From: Verrucomicrobia bacterium UBA740
GTDB taxonomy: Bacteria > Verrucomicrobiota > Kiritimatiellia > RFP12 > UBA1067
Direction of reading: 5' to 3'
Assembly: GCA_002298665.1 (NCBI GenBank)
Contig: DBKW01000058.1
Coordinates: 1-12,936 of the forward strand
Length of the DNA: 12,936 nucleotides
The notes under the pieces are model-generated. The model saw only the letters and a program-made list of their open reading frames with translations. It was not told the DNA's origin and did not search any database. The position numbers and the translations under genes were made by a program. Below are positions 1 through 6,943 of this stretch, piece by piece (position 1 is the stretch's first letter; the number at the start of each line of letters is the position of its first letter).

Positions 1-50
1 CGCGGATGTCGCGTCCGTCGCGATCGTCCCGTGTGGCGTCCGCCGTCGCC

Positions 51-82
51 AAAAAACCGGGGGTGCGCCGAAACGCACCCCC
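51..82 (-). terminator. Rho-independent terminator
   Basis: A perfect 9-bp inverted repeat (GGGGGTGCG at 59-67, CGCACCCCC at 74-82) encloses a 6-base loop. Read on the minus strand, the hairpin is followed by GG and then six T residues (51-56). It lies about 60 bp after the stop codon of the outer-membrane-type gene, in the right orientation to end its transcript. This is a textbook intrinsic terminator and it bounds the transcription unit on this side. Confidence 0.9.
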
Positions 83-143
83 AATCTGCCGGACGGAAAC
101 CGCCGCCACGGCAATCTAACCAAACAGAGACAAGGACTCTCTA

Positions 144-1046
144 TCAGAAACTTGCCGTCAGCGCGAGACCCGCCACGACATTGTAGCTGTCCGTCGTACG
201 GCCGGTCGCCTCGTAGCGGCGCGCCGCATCGCGGATATCCGCATTGAAGAGGTAGCCATAGTAGGCGACATAGCCCGAGAGCGACAGGTGGTCGCAAATC
301 GCCCACGTAAGCTCGCCCTTCACGCAGGTGTCCATGAGGCCGGCCTTGCGGAGCGGTTCGTCGTCCGCGGTGGAGAGATAGCCCGCCACGCGCTTCTTGT
401 TGCCCAAGCCCTGCGCCACCGAGGGGCGGAACTCGAGCACGGGGTCGGCATCTTCCGTCGCGCCCTCGACGAGCGTGAAGGAGTGGCCGATCTCGACGCT
501 GAGGTAGGTTCCGTTGTCGCGCGTGATGTCGCGTTCATAGGCGAACACCGGCTCGAGCAGGACGTTCGGCAGGCCGATTTCAGCCGTGACGAACTGGGTA
601 TCCGCGCCCGGATTGTCCCCGTCGAAACGCGGACGGTTCTTCATGGACCGCGGATGGTACTCGTAGGCGTAGCCGACGGCCGTGTCGAGCTGGTACCACT
701 CGCCCTCGAAGAACGACCAGCCCACGCTCACGCCCGGGTCGAGTTCCATGTAGCGTCCGGTGCGGTTCATGTAGCCCGCCTTGCTGCCGTAGTCCGACGT
801 GTCGAAGATCGCCGACACCTCGAAGGTGAGGAAGTCGAGGAACGTGACCGCCGCCGCGGGCGTGACAATCGGGTCGTTGTTGTCGACGAGACCGTAACTC
901 ATGAATTTCGAGTCGAACGCGACCGAGACTTCCGCCGATACGGGCAATCCGTCATCCTTCTCCACCTCAACCGGCGCGGCTTCGGCGTAAACACTGCCGC
1001 CAAGCGCGGCTGCACAGAAGAAAGACATCATGTGCTTTGAGTTCAT
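144..1046 (-). CDS. Exported outer-membrane beta-barrel-like protein, function unknown
   Basis: This is a 300-residue protein. The N-terminus looks like a signal peptide: a short polar start, a hydrophobic stretch at about 7-20, and a likely cleavage site after SVYA (residue 21). The mature part is rich in alternating aromatic, acidic and small residues, as in beta strands (for example around residues 36-50, 65-80 and 105-130), and the chain ends in Phe (LTASF), the usual last residue of outer-membrane barrels. I infer an outer-membrane porin-like or structural protein, but I do not recognise a named family and no ligand can be assigned. The ATG has only a weak AAGGAT about 13 bases upstream, within an AT-rich leader. 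A TATAAA box at 1077-1082 could be a -10 element but no good -35 accompanies it. The gene lies 78 bp after the feo operon and is followed by a strong terminator, so it may be expressed alone or by read-through from feo. Confidence 0.8.
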   Translation of the reverse strand: MNSKHMMSFFCAAALGGSVYAEAAPVEVEKDDGLPVSAEVSVAFDSKFMSYGLVDNNDPIVTPAAAVTFLDFLTFEVSAIFDTSDYGSKAGYMNRTGRYMELDPGVSVGWSFFEGEWYQLDTAVGYAYEYHPRSMKNRPRFDGDNPGADTQFVTAEIGLPNVLLEPVFAYERDITRDNGTYLSVEIGHSFTLVEGATEDADPVLEFRPSVAQGLGNKKRVAGYLSTADDEPLRKAGLMDTCVKGELTWAICDHLSLSGYVAYYGYLFNADIRDAARRYEATGRTTDSYNVVAGLALTASF

Positions 1047-1099
1047 ATTTATTGATTTATCCTTTACTTTTTACTGTTTATACTACTTGTTGTTTACTC

Positions 1100-1116
1100 C
1101 CCCCTAACAGAGGGGG
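1100..1116 (-). other. Short GC stem-loop after the feo operon
   Basis: CCCCCT (1100-1105) and AGGGGG (1111-1116) form a perfect 6-bp stem with a 5-base loop, 8 bases beyond the stop codon of the Cys-rich feo peptide. No T-tract follows it on the minus strand, so it is not a standard intrinsic terminator. It may stabilise the 3' end of the feo mRNA, act as a weak attenuator, or lie in the leader of the next gene. Confidence 0.4.
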
Positions 1117-1124
1117 AAATCGTA

Positions 1125-1286
1125 TTATTTCCGCTTGCTTTCCGCTCCGCGGCACTTGTGGGGGCAGGCCGCGCAAGCCCCGCCGCACCGACCCTCGCAC
1201 GGCGCGCCATGCCGGCGACAGTGGACTATCGCCCAAACCGACAAGACAAGGATGGCGGCCAGCACGAGAATCGATGCGACGTTCAT
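1125..1286 (-). CDS. FeoB-associated Cys-rich membrane peptide
   Basis: This 53-residue gene starts at the ATG at 1284-1286, three bases after the feoB stop, and ends with TAA at 1125-1127. Residues 4-21 form a single hydrophobic membrane segment. The remainder is a basic, Cys-rich tail with six cysteines (23, 30, 34, 38, 41, 45), including a CGGACAAC run. This layout, one helix plus a Cys cluster right behind feoB, matches the small FeoB-associated Cys-rich membrane protein family (FeoB_associated in Pfam). Family members are thought to help FeoB, but their exact job is not established. A role in binding or relaying Fe(II) at the membrane, or as a FeoC-like accessory, is inference. The gene is easily missed because of its size. 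Confidence 0.85.
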   Translation of the reverse strand: MNVASILVLAAILVLSVWAIVHCRRHGAPCEGRCGGACAACPHKCRGAESKRK

Positions 1287-1289
1287 GGT

Positions 1290-3668
1290 TTACGCCTCCA
1301 CCTTGCGGGCCGGACGGAAGATCGCCCAGAGGCAGTAGAGATCCACGAGAATCGCCGCGGCGGTCCAGAACGTGAAGACGCCGCCCGCGACCAGCATGCC
1401 GATCTGATAGCAGGAGAGGGCGATGACGTAGCCCACGAAGAACTGGAACGCGACCGCAAACCAGCCCCATTTGGCGGAGCCCATTTCGCGGAACGTCGCG
1501 GCGATCGCCACCATGCAGGGCGGGATGAACAGGTTGAAGACCATGAACGAGAAGGCCGCCAGTTTCGGGTAGTCGCTGAACGACTTGAAGAGGTTGGCGA
1601 TCTGCGCGGCGGTCGTGGCGCCGTCCATGTTGGCCGCGACGAGTCCGAGCGTGGCCGTGGCCTGCTCCTTGGCGATTTCGGCCGAAACCGTCGCCGCGGC
1701 GCCCTGCCAGGTTCCGAAGCCGAGCGGCGCGAAGATCCAGGCGATCCAGGTTCCGAGGTCGTGCAGGATGGACTTGTCGATCTGCTCGTCGGCGAGCAGG
1801 TTGAGCGACCAGTCGAAGTGCATGATGAACCAGAGGAACACACAGGCCGGGAAGATGATGAGGCCCGCCTTGAGCATGTAGCCCTTCACGCGCTGCCAGG
1901 TGTGGATGAGCACGCCCTTGACCGTCGGCATGTGGTAGGCGGGCAGTTCCATCACGAACGGCGCCGCTTCGCCCGCGAAGGCGCGGGACTTCTTCAGCGC
2001 GATGCCCCCGAGGACGATGATCGCGATGCCGATGATGTCCATGAGCGCGGCGACGTACCACATGTCGCGGAAGAATATCGCCGCGAACATGGCGATGATC
2101 ACCGTTTTGGCCCCGCAGGGGATGAACGTCGCCAGAATGACCGTCATGCGGTGGTCGCGCTCGTTTTCGATTGTGCGCGCCGCCATGACGGCCGGCACGC
2201 CGCAGCCCTTGCCCACGATCATCGGAATGAACGACTTGCCCGAGAGACCGAACTTGCGGAAGAGCCGGTCCATGATGAACGCCACGCGCGCCATGTAGCC
2301 GCAATCCTCCAGGAAGGCGAGGAAGAGGAAGACGATGGTGATGACCGGCACGAAGCCCAGAACCGTCGCCACGCCGCCCCAGGCGCCGTCGTTCACGAGC
2401 GAACTGACCATGTCGCTCGCCCCGATCTTCTCCAGCCCCTCCGAGATGAGCGCCGAAATGCCCGGCACCCACACGCCGTAGTCGGCCGGATCGGGCTCCT
2501 TCACCTGCTTGGCCGCCGCGTAGACCTTCTCGTCAACCGGCCACTCCTCGGCGATTTCGCCCGTCTCTTCGTCCTCGACGGAAGCTTCCTTCTCGCCGGC
2601 TTCCCAGGCGGAGATGGTGGCCTCGGCCTTGGCGTAGTCCGCGCACGCCGTCTCGTAGTCCTTGCCGTCGACTTCGTGGGTCGTGAACGGCAGATGCCAG
2701 CCGTCGCCCAGGAAACCGTCGTTGGCCCAGTCGGTCAAACGCGCCCCGGGACCGTCCCCGGCCACCGCCAGATACCACATCACGCAGAGCGAAACGATGA
2801 AAATCGGCAAGGCGAGAATGCGGTTGGTGACGAATTTGTCGATCTTGTCCGACAGCGTCGCCTTGTTCCGGCGCTCCTGGTTCTTCGTCAGGGCGGAGGA
2901 CATCAGATTCTTGATGAAGTCGTAGCGCTGGTTCGTGATGATGGACTCCGCGTCGTCGTCCAGCTCTTTCTCGCAATCCTTGATGTGGCTCTCGATGTGG
3001 GCCAGGACGTCCGCCGGGAGCGCGAGCGACTTGACGATCTCCTCGTCCCGTTCGAACACCTTGATCGCATACCAGCGGATGGCCGTCTTCTTCACGCGAT
3101 CCTGGATGGACTCCTCGATGTGCGCGATGGCGTGTTCGACCGAGCCGGTGAAGACGTGGGGAACCTCGCCCTTCTTGCCGGCGCGCGCGAGCTTGACGAT
3201 TTCCGCCGCGGCTTCGCGGCATCCGGTGCCATGCTGGGCGCTGATGCCCACGACTTCACAGTTGAGCGCCTTCGCGATCTTGCCGAAATCGATCTTGTCG
3301 CCGTTTTTCTTGACGATATCCATCATGTTGACGGCCATCACCATGGGGATGCCCAGCTCGGCCAGCTGGGTGGAAAGGTAGAGGTTGCGCTCGATGTTCG
3401 TCCCGTCCACGATGTTCAGGATGCCGTCCGGATTCTCCTCCACGAGATACTTGCGCGAGACCTTCTCCTCGAGCGAGTAGGGCGAAAGCGAATAGATGCC
3501 CGGCAAGTCCTGGATGATGACGTCCTTCGTGCCTTCCAGGAGGCCGTCCTTCTTCTCGACCGTCACGCCGGGCCAGTTGCCCACGTACTGGTTGGACCCC
3601 GTCAGCGCGTTGAACAGCGTCGTCTTGCCGGAGTTCGGGTTGCCCGCCAATGCTATTTTTATCGACAT
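1290..3668 (-). CDS. feoB: Ferrous iron transporter FeoB
   Basis: FeoB is the GTPase-linked inner-membrane Fe(II) importer. The 792-residue protein opens with the G domain: G1 GNPNSGKTT (9-17), G3 DLPG (54-57), G4 NMMD (114-117) and a G5-like SAQ (143-145). A helical NFeoB region follows (about 170-270), then the membrane domain from about 283. Conserved transport motifs are present: GCGVPA (488-493, with Cys489), FIPCGAKT (515-522) and FNLFIPPC (711-718). The ATG at 3666-3668 is chosen because the GTP-binding domain begins at once (MSIKIALAGN) and it lies 19 bp after feoA. The reading frame stays open further upstream, but that extension would overlap feoA. Its Shine-Dalgarno is weak (AAAGAA). 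An acidic insert of roughly 95 residues (about 305-400) follows the first membrane helix and probably faces the periplasm. It is the third gene of the feoA-feoA-feoB-Cys-peptide operon. Confidence 0.97.
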   Translation of the reverse strand: MSIKIALAGNPNSGKTTLFNALTGSNQYVGNWPGVTVEKKDGLLEGTKDVIIQDLPGIYSLSPYSLEEKVSRKYLVEENPDGILNIVDGTNIERNLYLSTQLAELGIPMVMAVNMMDIVKKNGDKIDFGKIAKALNCEVVGISAQHGTGCREAAAEIVKLARAGKKGEVPHVFTGSVEHAIAHIEESIQDRVKKTAIRWYAIKVFERDEEIVKSLALPADVLAHIESHIKDCEKELDDDAESIITNQRYDFIKNLMSSALTKNQERRNKATLSDKIDKFVTNRILALPIFIVSLCVMWYLAVAGDGPGARLTDWANDGFLGDGWHLPFTTHEVDGKDYETACADYAKAEATISAWEAGEKEASVEDEETGEIAEEWPVDEKVYAAAKQVKEPDPADYGVWVPGISALISEGLEKIGASDMVSSLVNDGAWGGVATVLGFVPVITIVFLFLAFLEDCGYMARVAFIMDRLFRKFGLSGKSFIPMIVGKGCGVPAVMAARTIENERDHRMTVILATFIPCGAKTVIIAMFAAIFFRDMWYVAALMDIIGIAIIVLGGIALKKSRAFAGEAAPFVMELPAYHMPTVKGVLIHTWQRVKGYMLKAGLIIFPACVFLWFIMHFDWSLNLLADEQIDKSILHDLGTWIAWIFAPLGFGTWQGAAATVSAEIAKEQATATLGLVAANMDGATTAAQIANLFKSFSDYPKLAAFSFMVFNLFIPPCMVAIAATFREMGSAKWGWFAVAFQFFVGYVIALSCYQIGMLVAGGVFTFWTAAAILVDLYCLWAIFRPARKVEA

Positions 3669-3687
3669 TTTATGTTTTTCTTTGAAG

Positions 3688-3906
3688 TTATGCAAGTTCG
3701 ACCTTGGCGGCTTCGTCCTTGCGGATGGACAGTTCATAGCCGCGCACCGTGATTTCGATCGGGTCGCCGAGCGGCGCAATCTTGCGCACTTTGACCTCGG
3801 CTCCTTTCGTAAGCCCCATTTCCATAATCCGGCGTTTGACCGCGCCTTCGCCCAGAAGATGCGCAACGCGCCCCGTTTGGCCGACTTTCAGTTCGCTTAG
3901 TGTCAT
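3688..3906 (-). CDS. feoA: FeoA, second copy (feoB-proximal)
   Basis: FeoA is a small cytoplasmic SH3-like protein that acts with FeoB in Fe(II) uptake. The 72-residue product begins MTLSELKVGQTGRV and carries the typical core RRIMEMGLTKGAEVKV (about 25-40), followed by beta-rich sequence with DPIEITVRGYELSIRKDEA. I chose the ATG at 3904-3906: AAGG lies about 9 bases upstream, and the family normally starts at this point. In-frame ATGs at 3927 and 3951 would add residues unlike FeoA and would crowd or overlap the previous stop codon. It differs considerably from the upstream FeoA, so the pair is an old duplication or two separate acquisitions rather than a recent tandem copy. Confidence 0.93.
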   Translation of the reverse strand: MTLSELKVGQTGRVAHLLGEGAVKRRIMEMGLTKGAEVKVRKIAPLGDPIEITVRGYELSIRKDEAAKVELA

Positions 3907-3934
3907 AGGAGAATTCCTTTCTTCCATTCGAAAA

Positions 3935-4153
3935 TCAAAGGGGTTCAACATGTATCCGCCGCGTCAACTCGTCGTTCAGCGCGATGCGGCTGTCCTGGAT
4001 GCCCACGATCATGTTCCCGTCTGCAAGCTGTATGACCGTCACGACCGCCCCGGGGATCAGCCCGAGACTGCCCAAATGCTTCCGCACCGCGTCATTTCCC
4101 GAAATGGACATCACGCGCGCGCGTTCGCCAATCTTTATCAATGCCAAAGGCAT
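3935..4153 (-). CDS. feoA: FeoA, first copy (promoter-proximal)
   Basis: This 72-residue SH3-like FeoA protein is the first gene of the iron(II) operon. The core RKHLGSLGLIPGAVVTVIQL (about 24-43) and the later IVGIQDSRIALNDELTRRI match the family fold. FeoA proteins bind FeoB on the cytoplasmic side and are needed for full uptake. The start is the ATG at 4151-4153. Another ATG ten bases upstream is out of frame. A loose GGAAAGAG purine run lies somewhat far upstream. The stop is 28 bp before the second feoA. Two FeoA proteins of equal length but different sequence could form a heteromeric FeoA assembly; that is inference. Confidence 0.93.
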   Translation of the reverse strand: MPLALIKIGERARVMSISGNDAVRKHLGSLGLIPGAVVTVIQLADGNMIVGIQDSRIALNDELTRRIHVEPL

Positions 4154-4184
4154 GCCGTTTCATCTCTTTCCGCCGGTTCGCTCC

Positions 4185-4210
4185 GGCTAAGTGTCTTAGC
4201 CTGCGCTAAG
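4185..4210. promoter_or_regulatory. Overlapping inverted repeats in the feo leader, operator-like
   Basis: GGCTAAG (4185-4191), TGT, CTTAGCC (4195-4201) form a perfect 7-bp inverted repeat. The same CTTAGC (4195-4200) also pairs with GCTAAG (4205-4210) across 4 bases, so three alternating half-sites share one core. They lie just downstream of the predicted transcription start of feo. The half-site CTAA/TTAG is the one found in DtxR/IdeR/MntR-family operators. They could be repressor sites, or alternative hairpins in the 5' leader RNA. Confidence 0.55.
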
Positions 4211-4219
4211 ATTGAGGAT

Positions 4220-4249
4220 ATTGTATCAAATTAGCCTAAGGTAAGTCAA
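4220..4249 (-). promoter_or_regulatory. Sigma-70-like promoter of the feo operon
   Basis: On the minus strand there is a -35 box TTGACT (4244-4249), an 18-bp spacer and a -10 box TACAAT (4220-4225). Both boxes are close to consensus. The expected transcription start is near 4213, giving a leader of about 60 bases before feoA. AT-rich sequence lies upstream of the -35 box. Confidence 0.65.
4231..4239. promoter_or_regulatory. Probable DtxR/IdeR-type operator core
   Basis: TTAGCCTAA is an odd-centred palindrome (TTAG, C, CTAA). It is identical to the centre of the known DtxR/IdeR consensus, which reads TTAGG-TTAGSCTAA-CCTAA. It sits inside the spacer between the -35 and -10 boxes of the feo promoter, where a bound repressor would block RNA polymerase. 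The flanks fit the outer consensus only in part (AAGG on one side). The regulator itself is not in this window. Confidence 0.6.
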
Positions 4250-4363
4250 CGGGAAAGTTATATGTTGCGTAAAATGACGCGAAACCATCTATTTCGATAA
4301 GATATAGACATGCTCGGCGCCCCTACGCAAACGGAAGAGCAAACGGAAAGGAACGCGACTGCA

Positions 4364-5542
4364 TCAGCTAGGCGAGGCGTAGGCGCACGAAAAGGGACGC
4401 TTGGGCGCGGCGAACAGCGCCGCGGCGACAAGGGCCGTAAAGGGTGCGACAAGGACGAGTCCGAAGCTGCCGACGAGCGTTTTGACCAGTTCGGCGGAGA
4501 CAAGCGTCGAATTGAGAAAGTCCACCGGATGCGTCCCTTGGGCGGCGAAAACCATGAGGAGCGTCAAGTAGCCGCCGGAGTAGGCCAGCAAAAGCGTGGT
4601 TGTCATGGTACCGACCACGCTGCGCCCGATCCGCAGGCCCGAACGCAACAGCGCACGGAATCCGAGCGCGGCGTTGTGCCGCTTCACCTCGCCGACGCCC
4701 GCGGCGATATCCATGGCCAGATCCATGGCTGCGCCCGAGGAGGACAGGACGATGGCCCCCATGAAAATGGCGCGCAAATCGAGGTGCGGATAGCCGGAAT
4801 AGAGGAGCTGTCCGGCAAACGGCATCGTCGCGCCTGTGACGGACATGAGGCGTCCGAAGACGTGGGCGAGTCCAAACGAAGCGGCGACGCCCAGCATCGC
4901 CCCGAGGAACCCGGCGAGCCCCTTGCGCGTCCATCCCGCGACGAGATACATGATGACCGCCGTCAGGCACGCCGTCACGGCAAACGTCACAAATGCCGCG
5001 GACCACCCTTCCAGGACAAGCGGTATCAGGACCTTCCAAATGACAAGGCAGCTAAAGAGGAAGCTGAACAGGGCTTTGGCGCCGACCCACCCGCCGAAAA
5101 GACAGAGAAACGCCGCGAACGCCGCGAAAAACACGCCGCCCCAGCCCAGCCGCCAGTGGTCGCGCGCGACAAGCACGCTGTCCGGCGCGAGGTCGGGCGG
5201 CACGATGACAAGGGCTTTGTCCCCAGGCGCGAACTTCTTGTCGAGCTCCAGCTGGCCGCGCATTTCGTTTTCGGCCTTGTACGCAACGCCCTTGAGGTCC
5301 ACGGTCAGATGCTGCGTGCCGAATTCGACCAGTCCCTGCGTAAGCAGATCGGCATTGTCCACCGCCACGACGCGTGCGACGCGCGCACGCCGCGTATCGT
5401 CCACGTAGGGGCGGATGGTGGGGAGGAGCCAGAGGGCCAGGGTCCCGCCCAGGAACGCGAGGGCAACGAGGGCGGTGCGCGCCGTTTTAGCGGACGGGCG
5501 TATAGAAGCTCCTGAGAATATGTGCGATTTGGGTGTTCTCAT
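4364..5542 (-). CDS. YibE/F family membrane protein
   Basis: This is a 392-residue multi-pass membrane protein. The first membrane segment is at about 24-42. A periplasmic-type stretch of about 90 residues follows (45-130, with the VIVPPDLAPDS region). About seven more hydrophobic segments run from 133 to 378. The signature SSSGAAMDLAMDIAAGVGE (267-285) and the surrounding helices place it in the YibE/F family, whose function is unknown. Some family members sit near transport or phosphate-related genes, but no reaction can be assigned. The start is the only reasonable ATG (5540-5542). It lies 56 bp inside the phosphatase gene and has no strong Shine-Dalgarno, so translation may be coupled to the phosphatase. 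No clear terminator follows before the feo promoter. Confidence 0.85.
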   Translation of the reverse strand: MRTPKSHIFSGASIRPSAKTARTALVALAFLGGTLALWLLPTIRPYVDDTRRARVARVVAVDNADLLTQGLVEFGTQHLTVDLKGVAYKAENEMRGQLELDKKFAPGDKALVIVPPDLAPDSVLVARDHWRLGWGGVFFAAFAAFLCLFGGWVGAKALFSFLFSCLVIWKVLIPLVLEGWSAAFVTFAVTACLTAVIMYLVAGWTRKGLAGFLGAMLGVAASFGLAHVFGRLMSVTGATMPFAGQLLYSGYPHLDLRAIFMGAIVLSSSGAAMDLAMDIAAGVGEVKRHNAALGFRALLRSGLRIGRSVVGTMTTTLLLAYSGGYLTLLMVFAAQGTHPVDFLNSTLVSAELVKTLVGSFGLVLVAPFTALVAAALFAAPKRPFSCAYASPS

Positions 5543-6899
5543 AGAAACCCGCGAACGCCTCCGCGCAAACGCCCTTCGCCGTCGTCAACACGGGCAGGGC
5601 CGTATGCGCCCCCGTGGTCCAGCCGACTCCCGCCTTGCGGGCGAGAATCCGCCGGCAGGCGCCGCCCAGGAGATACGTTTTTGGTCCATCGTATGACGCA
5701 TTCTCCCGCGTCTGCGCTGCGAAGAGGCGCTTGTCATGCGCGAACGCCTGTTGGAGTTCTTCCGCCTCTTTCGCCGTCAGAAGCAGGGGCGCCAGCTCCT
5801 TTTCGGGAGTGGGCGCGAATTGTAGGCCAAATGCGCGCGTGACCAGAGGCTGGACCTCTTGGAATGTCGCCAGGGGCTTTTCTTTCAGCATCTTGCGGAA
5901 GAGTCCGTCGAATACGCCCACGCTCATGGTTTGATGGGCCAGCCGCTCCATGTAAAGAGCGTAGCCCGTATCCGCGAATCCCATGGAAAGTCCGCCGGTT
6001 TCATGGTCGCCCGTCACCACGACGAGCGTGTCATGGGGGTGTCGGTCGAGGAAGGCCAGCGCGACTTTGACCGCTTCGTCCAGCGCGAGGACGTCCCGCA
6101 AATTGGTCGCCGCATCGTTCGCGTGTCCGGCCCAGTCTATCCGGCCGCCTTCTATCATCATGAAGAAACCGGCGTCTCCCGAAAGGACGTCTATCGCTTT
6201 TTGGGTCAATTCAGCCAGCGACGGCTCCGCATCCGGCGTTTTGCGGTCGAGCGCATAGGAGAGCGGACCGTTCGTGAACCGCGTCAGAATCTTGCCGCAC
6301 CCGGACTTCAACGCCAGGAAATCCGTGCGGTTCGAAATGATATGATAGCCCTTTTCCGCGGCGTAGACGTACGGCGCATCCGTCCGGACCGCCAGGCCGC
6401 CGCCCGCAAAGAAGTCGAATCCCGAGTCCGCCAGATCCTTTGCAATGCCCTCCGTATCGCCCCGATGGGCGCGGTGGGCATAGAATCCGGCCGGCGTGGC
6501 GTGCGTCAGCGTGACCGTCGTCAGAATGCCCACCTTGCGCCCAGCCGCTTTCGCCGCGACCGCGCAGGAAGGAACGGACTTGCCGTCGACATCCAGACCC
6601 AGCACGCCATTGCGCGTCTTGACCCCGCACGCCATCGCCGTCGCCGCCGCGGCGGAATCCGTCACAAGCGAGTCGGCCGAACAGGTGCGCGTCATTCCCT
6701 GGACGGGAAGCGCGTTCAGGGCAAGCGGCCCCTCCCCCGCCTTGCGCGAAAACTCCTCCGCCAGCATGCGCTGGGGAACGGACATACCGTCCCCGATAAA
6801 CAAAAATACGTATTTCGGCGCCTTCCCGGCGGCACAGGCCACTAAAACAAAACCCAAAGCAAGGGCCATGGCGAGTCCTGCGCGCACGATTCTATTCAT
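5487..6899 (-). CDS. Alkaline phosphatase, lipoprotein form
   Basis: This is a 470-residue metal-dependent phosphomonoesterase of the alkaline phosphatase family. By analogy with E. coli PhoA, visible active-site residues are Asp37 (IGDGMS), the nucleophile Ser82 (TDSAAAATA), His134 and Thr136 (THATPA, with His in place of E. coli Asp153, as in many family members), Arg146, Glu250 (MMIEGG), Asp255 and His259 (IDWAGH), Asp298 and His299 (GDHETGG), and His432 (AHTALPV). The N-terminus has a signal peptide ending in a lipobox, LVAC, with Cys22, so the enzyme is probably a lipid-anchored periplasmic or surface protein. The ATG at 6897-6899 is strongly supported by GGAGGTG about 7 bases upstream, one of the best ribosome sites here. 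The gene follows mnmE by 44 bp. It would release phosphate from organic esters; the substrate is not shown. Confidence 0.95.
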   Translation of the reverse strand: MNRIVRAGLAMALALGFVLVACAAGKAPKYVFLFIGDGMSVPQRMLAEEFSRKAGEGPLALNALPVQGMTRTCSADSLVTDSAAAATAMACGVKTRNGVLGLDVDGKSVPSCAVAAKAAGRKVGILTTVTLTHATPAGFYAHRAHRGDTEGIAKDLADSGFDFFAGGGLAVRTDAPYVYAAEKGYHIISNRTDFLALKSGCGKILTRFTNGPLSYALDRKTPDAEPSLAELTQKAIDVLSGDAGFFMMIEGGRIDWAGHANDAATNLRDVLALDEAVKVALAFLDRHPHDTLVVVTGDHETGGLSMGFADTGYALYMERLAHQTMSVGVFDGLFRKMLKEKPLATFQEVQPLVTRAFGLQFAPTPEKELAPLLLTAKEAEELQQAFAHDKRLFAAQTRENASYDGPKTYLLGGACRRILARKAGVGWTTGAHTALPVLTTAKGVCAEAFAGFYENTQIAHILRSFYTPVR

Positions 6900-6943
6900 C
6901 TCGACACCTCCATGTTTTAGTGTGTTTCCTACCGAATTTGTCC

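Noticed and set aside
1..50. Possible gene tail or site at the left edge
   Set aside because: No reading frame, repeat or motif that I can support in these bases beyond the terminator T-tract.
288..1040. 250-codon plus-strand frame opposite the outer-membrane-type gene
   Set aside because: Charged, motif-free product. The minus-strand gene has a signal peptide, a terminal Phe and a terminator in the right place.
1099..1109. TTAGG half-site (minus strand) after the feo operon as a second DtxR site
   Set aside because: Only a half-site in a run of G residues, with no palindrome partner. Far weaker than the cluster upstream of feoA.
1158..3752. Very long open frame (864 codons) on the plus strand opposite feoB
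   Set aside because: It is the antisense of a clear FeoB. Its product is Arg/His/Asp-rich with no fold or motif, as expected from a GC-rich gene read backwards.
4267..4280. GCGT/ACGC hairpin as a terminator for the long operon
   Set aside because: Only four base pairs and no T-tract. I cannot call a terminator between yibEF and feo.
4310..5515. 401-codon plus-strand frame opposite yibEF
   Set aside because: Low-complexity Arg/Glu-rich translation with no recognisable motif, antisense to a real membrane protein gene.
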